In this document: piece after piece, positions 18,040 to 24,836 of the stretch
How the letters are laid out: every line of letters begins with the position of its first letter
How positions within the stretch are numbered: position 1 is the first letter of the stretch
DNA from: Ensifer adhaerens
Lineage (GTDB): Bacteria; Pseudomonadota; Alphaproteobacteria; Rhizobiales; Rhizobiaceae
Assembly: GCF_000697965.2 (NCBI RefSeq)
Contig: NZ_CP015880.1
Coordinates: 1,984,001 to 2,048,000 of the forward strand
DNA: 64,000 nucleotides
Direction of reading: 5' to 3'
Notes under the pieces: model-generated
Seen by the model: the letters and a program-made list of their open reading frames with translations, nothing else
Told to the model about the DNA's origin: nothing
The model's database searches: none
Position numbers and translations under genes: made by a program

Positions 18040-18210
18040 GGATACACCCTCGTGTTGAAACTGGCGCCGAGGGATAGGGCCACCCTTTTACAGGGGTATG
18101 ACAGAACCGGGGGACGCGCGATCTGTGGGTCCCGATGCAGGTCGCGCAAATGTGCGCAGCGGTTTTGCGGCGACGACGTGCATAAAAACAAGAGCTTCAC
18201 GCGATGAGCT

Positions 18211-19137
18211 TTAGCGCGCGCCCGTCGACATCTGGCTGCGGTGGAGCACATAGGCATTGGCCAGTGTGTAGAGGAACTCGCGGTCACTGTAGTGCGCATA
18301 GTGGTCCAGCCTGTAGACGCGCGCGAAATTTCGGGCAGCGACCTCGAACTCCGGTCCGAGCGCATTGTCGACATCACCAAAATAGAAGCCGATGGCCTTC
18401 AGGTATTTCTGAATGAGGCGAAGGTCGCCCTCCGCCGACTGGATGGTCAGCTTGTTGAATTCGTTGGTGGTGAAGATCGACAGGTCGTCATTGGTGTTGC
18501 GGTGCTCGAAGGTCATGACATAGCCGAGGTTCTCCGCAGCGATGAAGGCGTGCATCGTCTTCAGGATGACGTTGTACTCGACCGGCCGGCCGCTCAAGGG
18601 CGCCATGCCACGGTTGAAGAGCAGCATCATCGAGGCGATCCTCGACGTCATGGAAAAGGGACTGCTCGGCGAATAGCCGAGCACCTCGAAGACGCAGCCG
18701 GCGGCCTGATAGTCCTCGGCCGGATCGAGCACCCGGCGCAGATACTCGTTGTCCACACCGATAATCCGGTTGTCCTTGCCATAGTGAAGCCGGCCCTTGA
18801 TGGGAGCGCCCTCTTGGGTCGCGGCCTGGCCCGCCTCGACGGCCAGCTCGCGAATGGCCATGCCGAGTCGGCCCATCAGCATTGTCGCGATTACCGCCTC
18901 GACAGCGGCCTTTTCCATGCCGTTTCGGGGAATGACCGCACTGCCGTGGCCGACATAGGCATCGAGCGCGCCGAAGCTTGCTGCGAATTCTCCCTGGAGC
19001 TGGCCATACCAGTTAGGCAAAAGCGCCTTCAGCGCAAAGCTTCGCCTCTCCAGCTTCCGCCACAGCGCCGCAAAGTCGTTAATGGTGATCTCGAAGACGT
19101 ACGGAATATCGAGTGCGGCATTGAATTCGTCTGCCAT
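18211..19137 (-). CDS. Hypothetical protein with possible peptidoglycan-binding-like tail
   Basis: A 308-aa cytoplasm-like protein (no signal peptide or TM) with an excellent GGGAGGT Shine-Dalgarno before the ATG. The first 200 residues match nothing I recognise. They include two Trp/Tyr-rich helices at the start and a Met-rich stretch TSRIASMMLLFNRGMAP. Residues ~225-275 (LTIQSAEGDLRLIQKYLKAIGFYFGDVDNALGPEFEVAARNFARV) echo the peptidoglycan-binding type-1 pattern (multi-helix, ...L..LGFY.G.VD...G......), which can occur in proteins acting on polymers or as an adaptor. The gene stands alone, with 171 bases to the importer operon and 233 bases to the ECF41 module. Function unknown. Confidence 0.75.
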   Translation of the reverse strand: MADEFNAALDIPYVFEITINDFAALWRKLERRSFALKALLPNWYGQLQGEFAASFGALDAYVGHGSAVIPRNGMEKAAVEAVIATMLMGRLGMAIRELAVEAGQAATQEGAPIKGRLHYGKDNRIIGVDNEYLRRVLDPAEDYQAAGCVFEVLGYSPSSPFSMTSRIASMMLLFNRGMAPLSGRPVEYNVILKTMHAFIAAENLGYVMTFEHRNTNDDLSIFTTNEFNKLTIQSAEGDLRLIQKYLKAIGFYFGDVDNALGPEFEVAARNFARVYRLDHYAHYSDREFLYTLANAYVLHRSQMSTGAR

Positions 19138-19310
19138 TGAGTACCTCCCGAAGCACTCGGCACCACCACCTGCAATAAAGGATCCCCCAGGCTACACTCA
19201 CATATCGGCCGAATGCGGCATAGTCATCCAAACGGGTTAGTGCGGCGCGGCATGCGCCGGCTCCGCACAAAACAATCCACACTGGAGTTTTCAAAAAAAA
19301 TTCGCGGCCA

Positions 19311-19337
19311 TGTCACACCGGCCGTCGCTCGCTCGTC
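19311..19337 (+). promoter_or_regulatory. ECF41-type promoter (TGTCACA-N16-CGTC)
   Basis: TGTCACA at 19311-19317 and CGTC at 19334-19337 are separated by exactly 16 bases. This is the autoregulated promoter motif reported for group ECF41 sigma factors, placed upstream of the partner gene. The motif lies 33 bases before the AhpD-like start codon, followed three bases later by the ECF41 gene. Match is by eye and from memory of the published motif. Confidence 0.75.
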
Positions 19338-19370
19338 ATGGTATCGGAACCAACGAAAGGAAACGGAACC

Positions 19371-19841
19371 ATGACTGCCAAGATCGACCTTTTCGCCGCT
19401 GCCCCGCAACTGATGAAGAGCTGGACCAGTGTCTCGATGGCCGTTGCCGCGAGCCTTGACGCCACTATTATCGAACTCGTGAAAATCCGCGCCTCGCAGA
19501 TCAACGGCTGCGCCAACTGCATCAACATGCACACCCAGGAAGCCCGCGAAAAGGGCGAGACGGAACAGCGCATCTACCTGCTTTCCGCCTGGCGCGAAGC
19601 GCCCTGCTATTCCGATCGCGAGCGCGCCGCGCTAGGCTGGACAGAATCGCTGACGCGGCTTTCGGAAGGCCACGGCCATGAAGCGGCCTATCAGGCGCTG
19701 AAGGACCATTTCACCGAGGAGGAACAGGTGAAGCTCACGCTGATGATCAACGTCATCAACGGCTGGAACCGTCTGGCCGTCGGCTTCGGCCTCTGGGTCG
19801 ATCCGGCAGCCGCCAAGGCCGCCGCCCAGGCTGCCGCCTGA
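19371..19841 (+). CDS. Carboxymuconolactone decarboxylase/AhpD-like protein (ECF41 partner)
   Basis: A 156-aa member of the CMD/AhpD fold. The redox-active motif is NGCANCINMHTQEA: Cys 47, Cys 50 and His 54, matching the CxxC(x3)H of alkylhydroperoxidase AhpD that reduces peroxides through a disulfide. The ATG at 19371 follows AAAGG-containing sequence; the longer in-frame start is rejected. Its stop (19839-19841) shares a base with the ATG of the sigma-factor gene, so the two are translationally coupled. ECF41 loci typically carry exactly such a decarboxylase, oxidoreductase or epimerase gene. A matching promoter precedes it. Confidence 0.93.
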   Translation: MTAKIDLFAAAPQLMKSWTSVSMAVAASLDATIIELVKIRASQINGCANCINMHTQEAREKGETEQRIYLLSAWREAPCYSDRERAALGWTESLTRLSEGHGHEAAYQALKDHFTEEEQVKLTLMINVINGWNRLAVGFGLWVDPAAAKAAAQAAA

Positions 19842-20698
19842 TGGTGGACAGCGCCCATGAGGACGCAGCGGCGGTTTTCGACCCGCTGCGTCCGAAGCTC
19901 GTCCGCGTCGCCTACCGCATGCTCGGCTCGGTCGCCGATGCGGAGGACATGGTGCAGGAGGCCTTCATCCGCTGGATGGGGGCCGACCGCACATCCGTGC
20001 GCGAGCCGGAGGCGTTTCTGCGCCGCACCGTCACGCGGCTCTGCCTCGACCAGTTGAAATCCGCGCGGCTGAAGCGCGAGACCTATGTCGGCCCCTGGCT
20101 TCCCGATCCGGTCGTCGAGGAGGAGCCGGAGGACGACGTCACCCTGCCCCTGATGCTGGCACTCGAACGGCTCTCGCCGCTGGAGCGCGCCGCCTTCCTG
20201 CTGCACGACGTCTTCGGCCAGAGCTTCGATGAGGTAGCGGCAACGATCGACCGCGACGCCGCCGCCTGCCGCCAGCTTGCGGCCCGGGCCCGCACCCATG
20301 TGCGCGAGGAACGCCCCCGCTTCCAGATCGAGCAGCAGCGCGGCCTGGAACTCGCCAACGCCTTCTTTGCCGCCTCCCGCCACGGCGATATGAAAACGCT
20401 CGGCTCCATGCTCGCAGCCGATGTCAGCGTACATTCCGACGGCGGCGGCAAGCGCCCGGCCGCCCTGCAGCCGATCCTCGGCTTCGACGCTGTGATGAAG
20501 GTGCACGCGCAACTGGCCGCCCTCTTTGCCAAGCACGGCTCGACGCTCGTGCGCGCCGGCTTCATCAACGGCCTGCCCGGCTTTGTCACCCGGGAGGCCG
20601 ATGGCGAACTGCAGACGACTGCGCTAGAGATCGAGAACGGCAAGGTCGTGGCGATCTACGTCGTGCGCAACCCGGACAAGCTGGTGCATTTGCACTAG
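19841..20698 (+). CDS. ECF41 family RNA polymerase sigma factor (SigJ-type)
   Basis: A 285-aa extracytoplasmic-function sigma factor with a fused C-terminal regulatory domain. Region 2 (residues ~13-80, RMLGSVADAEDMVQEAFIRWM) recognises -10 DNA. Region 4 (~105-165, LERLSPLERAAFLLHDVFGQSFDEVAATI) binds -35. The linker WLPDP (86-90) resembles the ECF41 WLPEP motif. The C-terminal SnoaL-like domain ends NPDKL (277-281), a conserved ECF41 element reported to modulate sigma activity. No anti-sigma gene is adjacent, as expected for this group. It presumably drives the TGTCACA-N16-CGTC promoter and so its own operon. Inducing signal unknown. Confidence 0.93.
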   Translation: MVDSAHEDAAAVFDPLRPKLVRVAYRMLGSVADAEDMVQEAFIRWMGADRTSVREPEAFLRRTVTRLCLDQLKSARLKRETYVGPWLPDPVVEEEPEDDVTLPLMLALERLSPLERAAFLLHDVFGQSFDEVAATIDRDAAACRQLAARARTHVREERPRFQIEQQRGLELANAFFAASRHGDMKTLGSMLAADVSVHSDGGGKRPAALQPILGFDAVMKVHAQLAALFAKHGSTLVRAGFINGLPGFVTREADGELQTTALEIENGKVVAIYVVRNPDKLVHLH

Positions 20699-20725
20699 AA
20701 CCCGGGTTGCCACGTTCCCAATGAC

Positions 20726-21133
20726 CTACGCGGCCAGTTGGCCGGCCGGAATCCGCGCGATCACCTTGATCTCGAAATCGAAACCGGCGAGCCAGTTGAC
20801 GCCGATGGCGGTCCAGTTGGGATAGGGCTTTTCGCTGAAGATCCGGTTCTTGACGGCCATGATCGTCTCGAACTGGTGTTCGGGGTCGGTGTGGAAGGTC
20901 GTCACATCGACGATGTCGTCGAAGCTGCAGCCGGCTGCCGCGAGCGTCGCTTCGAGATTGTCGAAGGCGCGTTCGACCTGGCGTTCGAAATCCGGCTCCG
21001 GGGTGCCATCCTCACGGCTCCCCACCTGCCCCGAGACGAACAGCAGGTCCTGTGACCGGATGGCCGCGGAGTAGCCGTGCGCCTCGTAGAGCGCATGACG
21101 ATTTGCCGGAAAGATTGCGTTGCGTTTGGTCAT
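20726..21133 (-). CDS. RidA/YjgF family protein
   Basis: A 135-aa RidA-superfamily protein, cytosolic trimer former. RidA itself hydrolyses reactive enamine/imine intermediates, whereas other subgroups have different or unknown activity. Diagnostic segments are LLFVSGQVGSREDG, FDNLEATLAAAGCSFDDIVDVTTFHTDPEHQF and PNWTAIGVNWLAGFDFEIKVIARI. The Arg of the RidA-type active site near the C-terminus is not clearly conserved (ending IKVIARIPAG), so this may be an Rid5-7-like member. It is divergent from a TetR gene, and three 13-bp palindromes lie between them, so it is a likely target of that repressor. Confidence 0.88.
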   Translation of the reverse strand: MTKRNAIFPANRHALYEAHGYSAAIRSQDLLFVSGQVGSREDGTPEPDFERQVERAFDNLEATLAAAGCSFDDIVDVTTFHTDPEHQFETIMAVKNRIFSEKPYPNWTAIGVNWLAGFDFEIKVIARIPAGQLAA

Positions 21134-21222
21134 CGGTCTGATCCTTCTCGTAAATTGAGGGCGCGCAAACGGGCGCGCCCTGCCGTTTCAGGCAGAACTT
21201 CACAAAACCCGCTTCATTTGAT

Positions 21223-21285
21223 ATACGGAACGTATCTGAAATAGCGAAATACGACGCGTATGTCAAATCCATATACGCGTCGTAT
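21223..21285. promoter_or_regulatory. Triple palindromic TetR operator between ridA-like and tetR genes
   Basis: ATACGGAACGTAT lies at 21223-21235, ATACGACGCGTAT at 21249-21261 and ATACGCGTCGTAT at 21273-21285. The last two are exact reverse complements of each other, separated by 11 bases. All share ATACG at one end and CGTAT at the other. They fill the divergent intergenic region upstream of both the RidA-like gene and the TetR gene. These are probably operators for the adjacent TetR dimer. Confidence 0.7.
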
Positions 21286-21303
21286 CTGAATTTGAGGTCA
21301 AGA

Positions 21304-21900
21304 ATGGCCAGAAGCCGCCAGGAAACGATGGAGGAAAACCGCGCGAAGCTGATTTCGGCCGGCCGAAAGGCCTTTGCCGAAAAGGGCTATGCGGCGGCCT
21401 CGATGGATGAGTTGACCGCCGATGTCGGGCTGACGCGCGGCGCGCTCTATCACAATTTCGGCGACAAGCGCGGGCTCCTGGCCGCGGTCGTAACGCAGAT
21501 CGACGGCGAGATGGCCGCCCGCGCCAAGGCGATCGGCGCAGATGCGGCAGCCGGTGACCACTGGCAGGCGATGCTTGCCGAAGGGGCCGCCTATATCGAG
21601 ATGGCGCTCGATCCCGAAGTCCAGCGCATCGTTCTGCTCGATGGCCCGGCCGTGCTCGGCGACCCCTCGAAATGGCCGAGCCAGAACAGTTGCCTGCTGG
21701 CGACCAAGCGCTCGGTAGAGCAACTGCTGGACAAGGGCGTGCTGAAGCCGGTCGATCCGGAAGCGGCCGCGCGGCTCTTGAGCGGTGCCGCCCTCAACGC
21801 TGCCCTCTGGGTCGCCGCCAGCGACGAGCCGAAAGCGGTCTTGCCGAAGGCGATCGACGCCTTCCGCGCCATGGCCACCGGCCTGCTGGCGGAGCGCTGA
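21304..21900 (+). CDS. TetR family transcriptional regulator
   Basis: A 198-aa TetR repressor. The N-terminal HTH reads ISAGRKAFAEKGYAAASMDELTADVGLTRGALYHNFGDKRGLLAAV (residues ~15-60), the canonical TetR_N pattern with the YHxFGDK recognition helix. The C-terminal ligand-binding region is variable, with a helix containing IVLLDGPAVLGDPSKWPSQ, as in some TetR members annotated as AcrR-like. The ATG at 21304 follows GAGG; a TTG twelve bases upstream is less likely. It is divergent from the RidA-like gene and probably binds the ATACG...CGTAT palindromes. Inducer unknown. Confidence 0.92.
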   Translation: MARSRQETMEENRAKLISAGRKAFAEKGYAAASMDELTADVGLTRGALYHNFGDKRGLLAAVVTQIDGEMAARAKAIGADAAAGDHWQAMLAEGAAYIEMALDPEVQRIVLLDGPAVLGDPSKWPSQNSCLLATKRSVEQLLDKGVLKPVDPEAAARLLSGAALNAALWVAASDEPKAVLPKAIDAFRAMATGLLAER

Positions 21901-21935
21901 TCCGCCCCGATGGGCGGTCGTAGCGGCGGCAAGGA

Positions 21936-23840
21936 CTAACGGGCGTTCGCGCGCAAAAGCTCCCAGAGGTCGATGCCTCCCGAGCGCCCCTTCACGTGCA
22001 CCATCCCCATCGCGCGGAAGTCGAAGAGGTCGGCAACCGCAGACTGCACCGCCCCGCTCACCAGGATCGACGTGTTGAACTCCTTGTTCAGCCCCTCGAG
22101 CCGCGAGGCGACGTTGATCGTGTCGCCCATGGCCGTGTATTGCTGCCGCGCGATCGCGCCGAAGCTGCCGACGACCGCCGGCCCCGTATGCACGCCAAAG
22201 CGCGTGAACAGCTCCGGCCGGCCGCCTTTGCGGTTGGTCTCGTTCAGGCGATCGACCGCCGCCTTCATCGCCAGCGCGCAATGACAGCCATTCTCGATGT
22301 GCTGCGGATCGGCAACCGGCGCGTTCCAGATGACGAAGATGCTGTCGCCGAGATACTGGATCACGGTCCCGTGGTACTGCTCGGCCACCGTGTTCAGCAT
22401 CTCGAAATAGGCCGAGAGAATATCGACGACTTCCTCCGGCGAATGCTGTTCGGAGATGGTGGTGAAGTCGCGCACGTCGGTGAAAAGCGCCGTCACCTCC
22501 TGCCGCCTGCCCCGGACCGCCGCCCCGCCCTCAGGGTCGATGATCCGGCGCACCACCTCGCGCGGAACATAGAGCGCAAACTGGACGATAGCGCGCCGGC
22601 TGGCGGAAAGCGCGCCGCCAAGCGTATTGATCTCGGTGATCCAGGAATGCGGGGCGTCCGTGCCGGCAAAGTTCAGGTCACCGATCCGCCGCGCCTCGTC
22701 GGCGAGGTGATAGAGCTTGCGGCTGATCACGCGGGACAGCATGAGCGAGCCGACCACGCCGGCCACCAGCACGGCTGCGGCAATCATGAGGTTGCGCACC
22801 AGGAGCCGGTTTGCCTGCACCACCAGATCCTGCAGCGGCACGACGATCGCGACCGAGCTGCCCTTGAAGAGGCCGGATACGCTGACGGGTGCCATCTGGA
22901 CCAGATAGCGCTCGCCGGCAAAATCGGCTTCGGCAAGACCACCGCCCGCATAGGCGGGATCCTTGCGCAGCCCGGCGACGACGTCGAGGCTGGGATCCAG
23001 GCTGCGCATGCCGGCGCCGCCACCACCCGACCAGGCGCCGAGGATTGTGCTCATGACCGCGGGATCGGAATGGGCGACGAGGTTGTTGTCGCTGCCGATG
23101 ACATAGGACCGGGCCCGCGGTGAGATCTCGCGCGCATCGAGAAGGCGGCTGATGGTCTGAAGGTGGATGTTGGTGCCGACCACGATCCCCTCCTTGCCCT
23201 TCAGCGGAACGGCCAGCGCCAGCGTCGGAACCTTCAGCGTTCCGGTGACATAGGGCCCGACGGAAACCGGACCGCCGGCTCGCAACGCCGTCTGATACCA
23301 GGGGCTCTGCCGCGGGTCGAAATTGGTGCGCTCGAACGGACGCTCCCCGATCGTCTGCGCCGCAGCATCGAGGAACCGAAGGGTAGAGACGGTGCCCGCG
23401 TCCTTGGCATGCGCAAGCAACCGAACGGCAAAGGCGGTGCCTGCCGGTGCCGCCAGACTTTGGCGAACATAGTCCCGCCCCGTGTTGATCACCTGCAGGT
23501 AGGATCCATCAGGATAGCCGGCATAGACGCTCGTCGCGTTGGAAACGCTTCTGAGCACCTCCAGGAAGAACTGCTCCTTCGGCTGCAGGTCGCCCGGCGG
23601 CGCGACGGCCAGCTGCGGCACGGTGGACGCAAGCGCGACCGCCTCGTGGCCGCCCTCGAGCGCATTCCTGTAGCCCTCGATCAGCCTCAGGCTCATCTCG
23701 CGCATGTGCTTTTCGCCGGCAAGGATCGCCGCCTGCCGCCCCTGGCTGAACGCCATCCAGATGATCGGCGTCGCCGTTAAGATGAGCAGCGCCACGACGA
23801 GCACGCTGAGATGCACCCTGAGAGGCCTGGACCAGTTCAC
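21936..23840 (-). CDS. Membrane class III adenylate/guanylate cyclase with Cache and HAMP domains
   Basis: A 634-aa transmembrane nucleotide cyclase. TM1 lies at ~10-30. A large periplasmic dCache-type sensor (~35-340) follows, then TM2 at ~346-366, HAMP (LSRVISRKLYHLADEARRIG, ~367-420) and the cyclase domain (~445-630). Catalytic features are FTDVRDFT (first metal Asp), GDSIFVIWNAP (second metal Asp), and MGDTINVASRLE (Asn/Arg transition-state pair). It should convert ATP (or GTP) to cAMP (or cGMP) in response to an external small molecule. Start is GTG, preceded by GGGGGA. Such multi-cyclase repertoires are normal in Ensifer. The nearest genes are unrelated. Confidence 0.93.
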   Translation of the reverse strand: MNWSRPLRVHLSVLVVALLILTATPIIWMAFSQGRQAAILAGEKHMREMSLRLIEGYRNALEGGHEAVALASTVPQLAVAPPGDLQPKEQFFLEVLRSVSNATSVYAGYPDGSYLQVINTGRDYVRQSLAAPAGTAFAVRLLAHAKDAGTVSTLRFLDAAAQTIGERPFERTNFDPRQSPWYQTALRAGGPVSVGPYVTGTLKVPTLALAVPLKGKEGIVVGTNIHLQTISRLLDAREISPRARSYVIGSDNNLVAHSDPAVMSTILGAWSGGGGAGMRSLDPSLDVVAGLRKDPAYAGGGLAEADFAGERYLVQMAPVSVSGLFKGSSVAIVVPLQDLVVQANRLLVRNLMIAAAVLVAGVVGSLMLSRVISRKLYHLADEARRIGDLNFAGTDAPHSWITEINTLGGALSASRRAIVQFALYVPREVVRRIIDPEGGAAVRGRRQEVTALFTDVRDFTTISEQHSPEEVVDILSAYFEMLNTVAEQYHGTVIQYLGDSIFVIWNAPVADPQHIENGCHCALAMKAAVDRLNETNRKGGRPELFTRFGVHTGPAVVGSFGAIARQQYTAMGDTINVASRLEGLNKEFNTSILVSGAVQSAVADLFDFRAMGMVHVKGRSGGIDLWELLRANAR

Positions 23841-23924
23841 GCAATTCCCCCGAAACGCGACTGTATGGAGGCGACCCTAGCACCTGCCCTGGCGAGGAGG
23901 AATGCATATTCTTTCAAAGAAATA

Positions 23925-23960
23925 GGCCATTTCAATCTCTGATGAGAGAATGAAATGGCC
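23925..23960 (-). terminator. Strong stem-loop between deaminase and cyclase genes
   Basis: GGCCATTTCAATCTCT at 23925-23940 pairs with 23945-23960 across a four-base loop, with one mismatch in 16 pairs. On the minus strand it lies just after the deaminase stop and is followed by a T-rich stretch, so it probably terminates deaminase transcription ahead of the cyclase gene. Confidence 0.7.
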
Positions 23961-23986
23961 CGGTACAGGTGACGGCTTTTCGAGCG

Positions 23987-24592
23987 TCAGTTCAGCGGAA
24001 TGGCGTTGCCGTCCTTGCTGTCCTGATAGACGGAGGAGAGATCGTCGTATTTCGCCCGGATCGCCTCGGCGCGGGCCTTGAGTTCCTGGCGTTGCGGCTC
24101 GGGCAGAGCGTCGATCAGCGCGTGGATCGACTGGCCCTTCCAGAAGGCATTGGTGCGGTTGTAGCCGCCCGGCTCCAGCGTGAAGACCTCCTTCAGGATC
24201 TTCAGGTCATGCGGAATGGAGAAACTGTCGCGGGAATCCTCGTGGCTGAAGAAGTAGAAGAAATTGTCGAAACCCGCCCAGGTGATCGCCGAAAGGCACA
24301 TCGAGCACGGCTCATGCGTCGAGAGGAAGATGAGGTCGCGGCTGTCCGGCCGCTTCTCGCCCTCGATCTCGTAGAACCGCTTCAGCGTGTGCACTTCGCC
24401 GTGCCAGAGCGGGTTTTCCGTCTCGTTGTTGGTTTCGACAAGCACGGTCGAAAGATCGGATTTGCGCATCAGCGCCGCGCCGAAGATCTTGTTGCCGGCG
24501 GCAACGCCCGCTTCCGTGGCCGGAATGATGCCCTTCTCCATCGTGTGAAGGAGCGCATCGAGCAGCGCGTAATTGTCGGTCTCACGTGTCAT
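23987..24592 (-). CDS. Nucleoside/nucleobase deaminase (cytidine-deaminase fold)
   Basis: A 201-aa zinc-dependent deaminase. The catalytic motifs are HGEVHTL (zinc ligand His 64, proton-shuttling Glu 66) and EPCSMCLSAI (zinc ligands Cys 96 and Cys 99), i.e. HxE and PCxxC of the CMP/dCMP-guanine deaminase group. The sequence around them (GAALMRKSDLSTVLVETN) matches this group. The neighbouring purine/pyrimidine permease gene suggests a nucleobase such as guanine, but the substrate is not proven. The ATG at 24592 has an AAGGA about nine bases upstream; an earlier TTG lacks support. It is probably the second gene after the permease on the same strand, though a repeat array intervenes. Confidence 0.85.
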   Translation of the reverse strand: MTRETDNYALLDALLHTMEKGIIPATEAGVAAGNKIFGAALMRKSDLSTVLVETNNETENPLWHGEVHTLKRFYEIEGEKRPDSRDLIFLSTHEPCSMCLSAITWAGFDNFFYFFSHEDSRDSFSIPHDLKILKEVFTLEPGGYNRTNAFWKGQSIHALIDALPEPQRQELKARAEAIRAKYDDLSSVYQDSKDGNAIPLN

Positions 24593-24625
24593 TCCCAATG
24601 TCCTTTTGTTGGGTTTTTCAATCAA

Positions 24626-24813
24626 CGCCAGGAAAAACAGGAAGCGGTTTCCTGCCCGGAATGGCGGGTTTCACAAGCAACTCCAGAAAAAGTGCGAGCG
24701 GTTTTTCGTCTGGGATTGCGTGTCTCAAAGCAACTCCAGAAAAAGTGCGAAGCGGTTTTTCGTCCGGGATTGCGTAATTCAAAGCAACCCCAGGGAAAGC
24801 AGTCTGGGATTGC
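24626..24813. repeat. Tandem array of four ~43-bp imperfect palindromic repeats
   Basis: Units lie at 24626-24666, 24677-24720, 24730-24774 and 24784-24813 (the last shortened). Each begins with GCAACTCCAG or a variant, continues GAAAAAGTGCGAAGCGGTTTTTCG, and ends GGGATTGCG, so the ends are inverted (GCAATTCC / GGAATTGC-type). Spacing is ~55 bases. The same repeat occurs twice at 32068-32169. This resembles REP/BIME-like dispersed palindromes of Rhizobiaceae. It lies in the gap between deaminase start (24592) and permease stop (24837), so it would be within a co-transcript and may form RNA hairpins. Confidence 0.85.
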
Positions 24814-24836
24814 ATCATTTCAGGGAGCTTGCCGGT

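Noticed and set aside
24626..24813. CRISPR array
   Set aside because: The repeated units are imperfect palindromes of ~43 bp with only ~10-base gaps and diverged copies; no unique spacers and no cas genes.
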